64,000 nucleotides of DNA from Muscardinus avellanarius (Eukaryota; Chordata; Mammalia; Rodentia; Gliridae), in the NCBI GenBank assembly GCA_963383645.1, contig OY726563.1, forward strand, positions 26,382,821 through 26,446,820, given 5' to 3'. Shown here piece by piece: positions 23,079-32,224 of the stretch; positions within the stretch are counted from its first letter, which is position 1, and each line of letters opens with the position of its first letter. The position numbers were made by a program, and so were the translations under genes. The notes beneath the pieces are model-generated. The model had not been told where the DNA came from. It ran no database searches and worked only from the letters and a program-made list of their open reading frames with translations.

Positions 23079-25436
23079 TGGAAAGCTTCATTTTTGTGGC
23101 ATTGCGAGTTAGTTTTGTTTCTGACACAGAGAAATTACGTTCTTACTTCACAGACAATCTCTTTACTCTCGACTTCTTTCTTATGCAGGAGTTTCAAATT
23201 GAGCTTTTGGAAATGAAATGCTTGAAATAAATCTAAGTACTGAATACTTTGTTCCAGAAAACAGCTCATTTGCCATCATCTCAAAATAAAATCTTGGATA
23301 GAAAAAATTGTTTCAATAGCTTTTAGGTGGCTTGAATTTTCCAGTACTATATATTGCTAATAGTGTTTTCGAACTTTAGTGGTCTCTTGAAAATGCAAGT
23401 GCAATAAAAATTGCATGGGAAAAGAATTTTGACTTGTTAATACTCTAAAATCTTCTCCTTGGAGTAGATTTGAAATACCCTAATTTACCTACATGCTGTT
23501 AGGTAGAAGTACTTTAGAACTGCTATTATTATACTAGTTTTATTATGTATTTTTATTTGAGAATGTGAGATAAAATATATATTAAAATAGCACATTTTAT
23601 TCATGTTTATATAATCCTGCATTCATATTCACAACAGAATATACACAAAGTACTATTCCACAATATCTTCAACTAAATAAGATTTTTTCCCTAATAGGTC
23701 TCAATTTTTTTCTATGCCAACAGTTTTTCTATCCCTAATCTTGCTACCTATAGTTTAATTCCATAAGCCTTAAAATGAACTTTTAATATGATTTACAGTA
23801 AAATGTATGCTTTTAATGTTATTATTTATCCTGTGAATATGAAACTTTCACTCAGAAAGTTTTCAGAATTCCTCAATCAAACATTCCTCTGAATTTATGT
23901 CACTAAATTATAAAAAAGAATTACTACTCTGTATTTGTTCATTAGCACATGTTTCTTTTTGATTCAGTGATAATTTATCTGTTATACCATGCATTTTACT
24001 AAGGTTTTACTAAAATATTTTTATTTGAGTCAATTGCAATAGCCTTGGGAATAATTAATGCTAGAGAACTCTATTAAACTTTTATACGTGCATATATTTA
24101 TATATGATTATGAATCTCACTATCATGTACAATTAAAAGGTACCAATAGACATTTGATGTACTAGAAAAGCTAAGATCCTCAAGTGTGGTTGCTATTACT
24201 TACTTTCTATTTCTACTAGTGTATTTGTATTTTGTGTCAACAGAAAACAATGAGGATTTTATTATTAGAATTTTCCCTAATCTTCCTTTTCTTCATTCTA
24301 TACTTCATTGGTATGTATTAAGAATTCCCTTGGTTCTGGGAGTTTTGAGTCTAACAGAACTACCAGTGCTCTGTCTCACATTCTCAGGAACTTTCTTAGT
24401 CATGCAGAGTCAACATGGAAAACTATTTCATGCTGCTTTGTAGTCTGATTCCCTGGTCACCACCTTAACTGCAAATTAATGAACTATAATTGCACGGCAA
24501 CCATGATCTACAAATGCACTATTTCACTTCAAAACTTACTTTAAAGTAAATATTTCTGGTATCTACATTATTTAACATGCAGAGAGACTTAGAGATTTGT
24601 ACATCACCTTATAATGTCTAGGTCATCATTGTGCATAGATTTAATTATACCTGTTTTTATAATATGCATATAACATTCAAATATCACATTAATATTGAAT
24701 AATTCCAAAGATATTAAATATATAATACACATGATGTATTACATATATTTAAAGGTTATTTAAAATACAAGGACAGTTTAAGAATTGTTCTCAAGGTGAA
24801 TGTAAATTAAGATATGACCTAAATTTATACACTTTAAAATCAACTTATATTTGTTTTCATTACTATTAACTATCATTCTAGAAAAATCTGGTTAAACACA
24901 TTTCATAAATTGGACTACATATGTGTGAGTGAATGTGTCCATGTATATCCAGCTTATCTAGTATATCCAGTATACCTAATAGTAATAAGATGCAAATTTA
25001 TCTAATTTTGTATTATTAACTACTTTAAATACATTGATATAGAACAAAGATCATATGACTTGAGATTTCATGATAACAGAATGTTTTGGTGCTGCTTTTT
25101 AAGAGTACTATAAATTTTTTTCTCTACCATCCACTGATTTATGGTTTCCCTCTATCTTTAGTATGGTTTGAAAACATTGATAAAACACCAGATCTCCGTG
25201 TTCTTGTCTTTCAAGTGCCTATATTTCAAGTTCTTGTATTACATACTTTGGAAAATAAATCTTATAGTACTAATCTCAACTTCTTTTCCCCATTACTTCC
25301 AAATAATCAAATCAGTCAATCGAAGCAAACCTCTGTACAATTAGTTAAATAAACATTTAGTTCGAAACACAGCAGCATCCCGTCTGGGAAATGAAAGCAA
25401 AAGAACAAAAGCTCTTTCCTAGTCAGTTGTACTTGC
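20954..25436. other. Repeat-poor intronic stretch upstream of exon 30 donor
   Basis: No SINE, LINE-1 or LTR is recognisable. It contains a duplicated GTGTGGTTTATTTAAG (near 22313-22344), the (CA)n at 23025-23076 and otherwise AT-rich unique DNA. No open frame shows coding features. Confidence 0.6.
23025..23076 (+). repeat. (CA)n microsatellite
   Basis: Nearly uninterrupted CA dinucleotides over about 50 bases. Confidence 0.97.
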
Positions 25437-25598
25437 CTGGGCTTCCTGAGGCATTTGAGCTGCGTCCACTTTGTCAGCAATGTAAGCTGCCAACTGCTTG
25501 TCAATGAATGCAAGGGACTCCTCAATTAAGTGCAAGGATTTTTCAATTTCCTGGGCAGACTGGATACTCTGCTCAAGCAACTTTTGCCTCCTCACGGC
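25437..25598 (-). CDS. DMD: Dystrophin exon 30 (common exon of Dp427 and Dp260)
   Basis: 162 bp, 54 codons, phase 0. The product begins AVRRQKLLEQSIQSAQEIEK, contains FIDKQLAAYIADKVDAAQ and ends MPQEAQ. It covers about human residues 1358-1411, the end of spectrin-like repeat 9 into repeat 10. Differences from human seen here include T to I in QEIEK, Q to E and T to A in IEESLAF. It is the first exon shared by full-length dystrophin and the retinal isoform Dp260. The acceptor AG follows a run of 22 T directly. The donor reads CCCAG then GCAAGT, a GC rather than GT donor but with an otherwise ideal context. Confidence 0.98.
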
Positions 25599-25622
25599 CT
25601 AAAAAAAAAAAAAAAAAAAAAA
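25599..25622 (-). promoter_or_regulatory. DMD: Exon 30 splice acceptor with 22-T polypyrimidine run
   Basis: On the minus strand, 22 consecutive T residues (plus-strand A at 25601-25622) directly precede the AG. Any intron ending here uses this acceptor, both intron 29 of Dp427 and the 123 bp intron of Dp260-2. Confidence 0.9.
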
Positions 25623-25721
25623 GAAGAAGAAATGAGTGAATCAGTTAAATGTTTACTCTTGATGGTTTTTCTGCAATCCTGCTCCACACTAAATGAAGAT
25701 TCTAGACATTTCCGCAATCAC

Positions 25722-25760
25722 CTTTTTGTAAGATAGATTTCGCAGCTTCCTGCTACTCAT
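25722..25760 (-). CDS. DMD: Dp260-2 alternative first exon, coding part
   Basis: Thirteen codons, MSSRKLRNLSYKK, then a donor (AAAAAG then GTGATT) at 25721. Joined to the first codon of exon 30 it gives an in-frame product. The human Dp260-2 isoform is described as starting MSARKLRNLSYKKA and replacing residues 1-1357; the only difference here is A to S at position 3. Dp260 is the isoform of the retina, located at the outer plexiform layer and needed for a normal electroretinogram. The intron to exon 30 is 123 bp. The context around ATG is weak (T at -3). The 5' end of the exon was not seen and is inferred near 25945. Confidence 0.88.
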
Positions 25761-25865
25761 TCAGCTCCACTTATAAAAATTTAAAAAAATAAGAAGAAAA
25801 AAGAATTAGCACACAGAACTATAGGACCAGGAATCTCGGCAGTAAAAAACCAGAGTATCATGTGC

Positions 25866-25923
25866 ATCAAGGAAAAAGGCTGGGAAAAAAAAAAAAAAAC
25901 ATTAGCAAAATCATCTCAGTCAC
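25866..25923 (-). pseudogene. DMD: Degraded Dp260-1 first-exon coding segment
   Basis: The human Dp260-1 N-terminus is MTEIILLIFFPAYFLN. Here the aligned minus-strand codons are GTG ACT GAG ATG ATT TTG CTA ATG, then 15 T, then CCCAGCC, TTTTTCCTTGAT. The initiator ATG is GTG (25921-25923). An in-frame TGA lies upstream and no in-frame ATG precedes GTG. The T run puts the following codons in another frame, and TGA follows at 25867-25869. The next usable in-frame ATG (25912-25914) gives only a 15-residue peptide. It may function only as 5' leader of Dp260-2. The T run could also be an assembly artefact. Confidence 0.7.
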
Positions 25924-26490
25924 TGCAATCTGTCGTTCTCAGACTGAATGTTCCTCCTGATCTTATTATATAGTTCAAGAGATTTGGTTTACTTAGAATA
26001 GGGTCATCGTCATCACAATCCAATTCAAGACAGATAATCCACTTCCACCAGTGAGACACATATGCAATCTGTTCAGAATCGGCTCCTTTTAAAAAAGAGA
26101 GTTTTAGATAACCATCTGGTTAAGGATTTATTTTGAATACTATTTCAACTGGCTTTGCATGGTCGTATCACCCCTTTCTTTTACAATTTGGATTATGGAA
26201 ATTGTTTGTACAATTGGATATGTGTTACTGCTGAAGTAGGACAAATAATGAGTAATCCTAATATAGCTGCAATTAATCTTGATTGTTACTATAAGGATGA
26301 TTAGGATAATTTAACACTTTTAAGTATAAATAGCATGTTGAACAGATTGCAAAATCTCCCTTCAAGGATTTGTTCACCTTTACAAAATAATTTTAAATGT
26401 AAGGAAGGGATAGGCAACATACTGCAATTCATTAAGTTATGCATCATATTATAGAACCATTTTTAGTATATGAGGAGTAGGCTGGATTAT
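25924..26490 (-). promoter_or_regulatory. DMD: Dp260 retinal promoter region
   Basis: A TATA-like CTATATAATAA on the minus strand spans 25963-25973. An initiator-like TTCAGTC with its A at 25945 sits 20-28 bases downstream. CRX-type TAATCC/GGATTA hexamers occur at 26035-26040, 26190-26195, 26253-26258 and 26484-26489, and an NRL half-site TGCTGA lies at 26229-26234. CRX and NRL are the main photoreceptor activators. The location directly before the Dp260-2 first exon agrees with the known promoter position in human intron 29. The start point and site use are inferred. Confidence 0.65.
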
Positions 26491-27070
26491 CTGGTACAAT
26501 AAAACTCTCCTCAAAGGTTATGCTAAGGATTTTTTTTATGCTAAGGATTTTTAAATTGATCTTGACATTCATATTGTATATAAGATATGAAATATTATAT
26601 GAATAAAATAAATGTTGGCTGTTAAACTAAAAATACGTTGGGGATGTCATTATTTTTCATTGAGGCCAAGTTACAGTACAGCATTTCTTAAGTAAGAATA
26701 AAATAAAAAAAAAAAAGGAGACTGGTGTCTGATGGTGCAGGAAGGGAGAGAGGGCTTTCCCAATTATTTTATCCTGTAGCAAAACCTGACTACTTCAAGA
26801 TTTTGTCCTAGGCTTTCCTTTCTTAGGCAACATATTTTAAACATTTCTTGATTCTATCCTCCTTGATGCCTTTTTTGCCTTAATTATCATACCTTTCCTC
26901 AAACATGGTACCTATTTCTTGGCTGGGATCTTAATGTACCACAACCCACCTGCCAAAAAACTACAGTGAATTTGCTAGAAAATAAAATAATGGCCGTCTG
27001 GTTAAAATCATATACTGATTAGTTATTTTCTTCAGAATAAATATTTATTCCTTAATATGGATTAAAAAAA
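26491..27070. other. Intronic sequence upstream of Dp260 promoter
   Basis: AT-rich with no recognisable repeat or gene. AAGGATTTTT-type runs occur near 26526-26552. Confidence 0.5.
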
Positions 27071-27074
27071 TTTT

Positions 27075-27345
27075 TTGCACTGTGTGCAATGGTGCGTGCC
27101 TATAATCCTGGCAACCTGGGAGGCTGAGGCAGAAAGCTTGCAAGTTCAGGGATAAATGAGATCTTGAAGGAAACGCACCAAGTATTGTGTGCATGTATAT
27201 TCCTATCATTCTATACTTCACTAAGATTTATAATTAGAATATAGCAATAAAAGTATATAAATATCATGTTAAAATATAAAAGAAGACTGGAAGTGTAGCT
27301 ATTTGTTAAAGTGACTCTGGGCCCAATCCCAGTACTGCAAAATTT
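27075..27345 (+). repeat. SINE halves separated by a short L1-like tail
   Basis: The left monomer (GTGCAATGGTGCGTGCCTAT, CTGGGAGGCTGAGGCAGAAA) ends near 27150. A L1 3'-end-like piece follows, then an ID-like part (GACTGGAAGTGTAGCT, CCCAATCCCAGTACTGC) at 27283-27345. Confidence 0.65.
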
Positions 27346-29283
27346 CTTTATGAAATATTCTGTTCTATTGTTTTCTACCACATGGTCTAGATGTAAACAC
27401 ATTTTATTTTTTATTTCTTAACATGTTTCTCTTGATTCTTGGCCTTAAACACTTTCTATACCCAACTTTCTTTAATAGCTAATCTCCATTTTTCCTCATA
27501 AATTTGCCTTGGAAATGTAGATTTCTCATTCAGAAGTGTGTCCCTCACATTTTCTGTTTAGAAAAATACATCTTCTATGTTCTCGATTTTTAAATATTTT
27601 ATTTTTATTTGACATGTAAACTCATGTACATTTATAGTGTACACAGTTCTAGAAAGGCTAAATTAAGATGTTGAGCTTATACTTATCATTCTTATATTCT
27701 TTTTTGCCCTTTGTATTTGCTTTAGAATGTGCCAGAAGACATAGGAATTCCCCATTACTTCTTATCATTTACTTTAGACTCTAAGCTCTAATAATTAAAG
27801 TCAGGGATCATGGCTGTCTTATTCATTGCTCAATATCAGTTCCTAAAATAAATCCACATAGCTTTGTTTATGACTAGATGAATGATGCATAAAAAGGTTT
27901 TCTTAATGGGAAAGCAAGAGTTCAAGCAATCAGAGGCAAAAATGAATTTAAAAAACAAATTGAAAAAAAAAGTCACCACTACTGTATCCTCTGGAGAATA
28001 AATCTGCCTATTATTTTTACTAGAAGTATTAGAATATAATGAAACATTACTTGGAGCAATCTTTAACCTATTAAAATGTTTTATCCAAGATCGATGACCG
28101 AGACCTTATCCTGTGGTATTCAGTTTTATTTTTTTCAGTCAAACCATCAACTAGAAGTTACATTACATACTAATTCAGATAGCAGTGCTTTGGCTATAAT
28201 CAGATACTTCTGTACTATAGAAGAGATTGTCTGTAGCCTACCCAGAGCTATTCCAGAGAAATGGGTCTCTAATGATAAAATGTCAGCACTGTGATAGGTA
28301 GTCTGAAAACCTTTTCAATCACAGTATGCAGTAATTGCCTTCTCAGGCACTGTTTAAATGTAGTTCTTCTTCTGTATAAAGGCAAAACTGGCGTACTCTT
28401 CAGATCCAATCTGTAGAACTTTAATACAAATGAATAAGTTACAATACCTCAAACCACATATATAGCCTTAAATTAATGTTGCAATATCTAGCTTTTTATA
28501 GTGATGAGATTACATGGGCTGAAAGGAACAGTATGGCTTAAAAGATGATGGCAGAGTTGACCTCAGGTGAGTTGGTTCTTTGCCTGGCCTGGCATTCAAT
28601 AAGAGAGATTGATTTACACAGATTCTTTGATTATCTCAGGCAGTGAAAAGACCTGATGTCAATCCAAGCTTGCAGGATTCTTTGAACTAGACATGGCATA
28701 AGCTGACTTCTATTTCTAAACATCTTATTAGGCAGACCCTGATGGGATGCCAAGCCTGCAGATTTTCTAGGACTCTCTGCCTACTTGACCTGTGCTGTCT
28801 CTTTGAATTGAATTGGTAGGAAGTCGTGAACCATAATTGGAATTTGTTGTTATTTCAAAATGATGATCAACTGAACTGTTGTTTTAAAATATTATTTCAT
28901 ATATTTAGTGAATCCACTAAACAATAACAGTAATCATGTAGAAAGAGGACCTATGAGGGAAGTCAGAAAGACTTTAAAAGACTGGCACAAAACAATTTGG
29001 AAGTAGAAAACTGAATCCTAGCAACAGTTTCTAAATAAAAATGGAATAAAGTTTCTTCATTCCATTTTTAAAAAAAAACAAAGAAAACTAAATAAAATAC
29101 ACAAACTTATTTCTTCAAAAGAAATTGAATTATTAACATCAGTCACTTCACTGAATTATTCTATAGATGAAAAGAGTTCTCATGTGAAATTAGTACATAA
29201 CTGATAGTGATGCAGTCTGATTTTAATTTTTCAAAACATCTTGGTTCATTTTTTTATATTGCTTTATGCCATGTAAAGAAATT

Positions 29284-29385
29284 AATCTGTTCGAGGGTAA
29301 ACTTACCAAGTGCTGTGTTCATGGATATTCCACTCTGAACCTCATTATAATGTATAATTACACTGTACCAATAAAAGTATGTTTG
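29284..29385 (+). mobile_element. LINE-1 3' terminus, short
   Basis: GAACCTCATTATAATGTATAATTACACTGTACCAATAAAA resembles the other L1 ends in the window (first 20 bases GAACCTCATTATAATGTATA). Followed directly by a SINE. Confidence 0.6.
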
Positions 29386-29388
29386 AAG

Positions 29389-29517
29389 CCAGCCACAGCA
29401 TCTTACTGAGGCTCTCAGCAACTTAGTGAGACCCTGTTCCCAAATAAAATATAAAATAGGTCTGGAGGTATAGCCTGGAGGGAGAAGGCCCCTGGGTTCC
29501 CTCCCCAGTATCAAAAG
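29389..29517 (+). repeat. B1-ID SINE, 5' truncated
   Basis: Begins GAAGCCAGCCACAGCATCTT and ends CCCTCCCCAGTATC. Confidence 0.9.
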
Positions 29518-30013
29518 ACAAAATTAAATTAAAAAAGCAATATTTCCACATATAAAATAAAAAGTTAGAAAAATGAAAAAAATAATTGATGACTTTTTCC
29601 ATCATTGGAATATCATCTCCATTGTAAAGTGGTTGTTTCTCACATTTCTATTATAAAGATACTATGATTACATTGTGACAACATATTAAAAGCACTTAAA
29701 AGTGGCATTTCTAAGAAAGTTAAAAATAATTCTTTACATGAAACAACTAAGAATTACATTTGAAATGTGAATGTGAATACATGCTTAAAAATAGAGAAAA
29801 AAAGAAAAATTATCCAATAACATTTTAAAGATATAACGTTCGTTAATTCATTATAGGACCTATATGTCCTATATTTATCAATCTTAATGTAAAAATACAA
29901 ATTTTGCTTCATTTACAAAAAGCTGTGTGAGCTCATGATTGAAAAAGAATTACAAATATGAATGTTTTCTTTTATAAGACCCACTGAAAATATCATAAAT
30001 CTATCTTTCCTTT

Positions 30014-30375
30014 GAGGAGTAGAAACTTTTTCGTTTAGCCATCCAATTTATTAATTCTTGTTTTAATCTCCTGAACTTTGGGGGTCTTCTTGAGGCAGTT
30101 TTTACCTGTGCCTACATGTAAGAGTGTTAGACCTATTCCTTCATCTAGTAACTTCAAAGTCTCTGGTTTAATTTTCAGGTCTTTGAGGAATCTTACGTTG
30201 ACTCCTGTGCAGGATGAAAGATAGGGATTTAATTTCATTTACCACAAAAGAAGTAATTTCATTTTTCTACAAATGAATAAACAGACTTTCTAACATCTCC
30301 TGTTGAAAAGGCTATCTTTCCTCCAATGTATATGTTTGGCACCTTTGTAAAAAATCAATTGGCTGTAAGTGTGTG
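30014..30375 (-). mobile_element. LINE-1 ORF2 fragment
   Basis: Minus-strand translation at 30035-30238 contains NPYLSSCTGVNVRFLKDLKI, KPETLKLLDEGIG and KTPKVQEIKTRINKLD, the conserved C-terminal half of L1 ORF2. Similar L1-like blocks continue toward 30660. Dead copy. Confidence 0.85.
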
Positions 30376-30799
30376 GGTTTGTTTCTGTATCTTCTATGTC
30401 CATGAGAGGACACCAGTTTGAATCATTTAATATACACACTTCCTAGCCCAGACTATTCTGGCCAATAGTTTTTCTTTCCTGGAGTACTTGCTTGGTGGGC
30501 CAGGAAATCTATGCAACTTTCTTTTAGTGTTTCTTTATTATCTAATACATGTCCAAGTGCCAAGCAATGAGAACACATTGGTGCATTTGATGTTTCTTTC
30601 TGACCTGACTTAAGAGCTGGTCTGATGCGCCATCATCATGGTACTGAAAACTGGTCTTTATTGTTTTAGATTTTGCCTTTGTTTTTCAAGTGAAAAGAGT
30701 AAGTTTTAAGTTCCTTGTACTCTTAAGAGAGGGAAATAAGACATTTCAAAACAGGTAGGAAAGCTGGTCCTTCCTTCATTACTCTACCAAATCTACTTA

Positions 30800-30935
30800 C
30801 ATCAAAATCCTCTAGAGGAAATGGGGCAGGAATTGGGTAAGGGTTAATTGGTTGATGTGTGCATGTATGCCTCTACTATCTTGTATCCCATTAATATGTA
30901 TGACTACAATGCACCAATAAAAGCATTTAAAAAAA
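30800..30935 (+). mobile_element. LINE-1 3' terminus
   Basis: GGGGCAGGAATTGGGTAAGG, GTATGCCTCTACTATCTTGT and TGTATGACTACAATGCACCA, then AATAAAAG. Confidence 0.8.
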
Positions 30936-31950
30936 AACTCTCAAGATGTGGAAGGGGATCACAGTCATGCTGATCCATGGCCCAGAGGGAAAATGTGAGT
31001 GGCTTCTTCTGTTCATGTCTCAAGGAGGAATAAAAAGTGATACTTTAACTTTTCTGCTCCAAGCAAGTGGATGGAACTCCAAGACCATTACCCACAGAGT
31101 ATAGAAGTACAAAGGATATAGAGAAGGAAGAGCCTGTACTTCCCAGTGCTTGGTGTGGTAAATATTTTTCCATAGATCAAGTGGACACAGAAGAAGGCAG
31201 TCTTGTTTGAGATTTCAGGAACATTGCTTTGGAGGAAGGGTAACCTAGGGTCAAGGGACTTGAAGATGTTTTTATAGAGCATATTTTATTGTTGTTATAG
31301 AAATGAGAAAATGGAAGAGCAACATCAAGACCTAAGGAATATACATTTATGCATCAAAGAGAGCAAGTATTTTCATTTTTGTTTTAAAAAGACAAGAATA
31401 CTTCAAAAGAAGATAGTTAATAGGACACATTTGTCCATTTTCTTTGATTCCTGCTTTCTAGATTAATGGAAAATAATATGACCTAGATGGGGTAAGGAAA
31501 GACAGTTAAGCAGTACCATAGAAGTTAATCAGTCTTCCTTTCCAGGGCAAGTCATCTAGGCCATGGTTTAAGCTTAAAGTGAAAATAGGGAAGATCACCC
31601 ATTTAGTATGAGATTGAAATTTTAAGATGAACCATACTAAAATAGATTCTTTATCATAATAGACTTCATAAAGAAATAGATCAATTCAGGATTTCAGTAA
31701 GAAAGCAACCATCTGGTTAAGGTAAAATCATTTTCTATTTGTGCCTTATCTGGTTCAAACTATGCTGCAAACCACTGATAGCCCATTAATTCAGTACATA
31801 CTAAACTGAAGCCCTTGGAAAAATATGCATATCAGGAAGCGTTAGAACAGGGTCCATAAAAGACAGGAAATAGTTTATAGAAAGCAATAAGAAATAGATA
31901 AAAGGGAGACTTGGGAAACAGTGGCTCTGTGAAAAACTGGACCATATAGC

Positions 31951-31957
31951 TGTATCA

Positions 31958-32006
<49 letters not shown>

Positions 32007-32224
32007 TGTGGTACAGGGGATGGAACCCAGGGGCATCCTACCTCCAAGCCACACCCTCAGCTCTATTTTTTATTTATTATTTTGAAACAGGGTCTCACTG
32101 AGTTGCAAAGGGCCTCACTAAGTAGCTGAGGCTGACCCTTGAACCCTGATCCTCCTGTCTCAGCCTCCCAAATATTGAGATTACAAGTGTGAGCCACCAT
32201 GTCTGGCTTGTGTCATGTGATTTA
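31951..32224 (-). repeat. B1-ID SINE with (TTTA)n tail and target duplication
   Basis: Element at 31967-32208 on the minus strand. Its tail became a TTTA tetranucleotide array (to 32006). The flanks TGTATCATGTGATTTA and TGTGTCATGTGATTTA differ at one base. Confidence 0.95.

Larger units (their letters stand above)
12659..25436 (-). other. DMD: Intron 30 (12,778 bp), with a GC donor
   Basis: Non-coding. Its 5' end at exon 30 begins GCAAGT rather than GT. SINEs lie between about 14000 and 20953. From 20954 to the donor no SINE or LINE-1 is recognisable apart from a (CA)n run. The rest is AT-rich with no supported gene. Confidence 0.85.

Noticed and set aside
24186..24443. Hydrophobic 85-codon plus-strand open frame
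   Set aside because: Random AT-rich sequence commonly yields F/L-rich frames. It has no homology, splice sites or promoter evidence.
25316..25525. 69-codon minus-strand open frame across the exon 30 donor
   Set aside because: It is a different frame of exon 30. The dystrophin frame is read from 25598 and ends at 25437.
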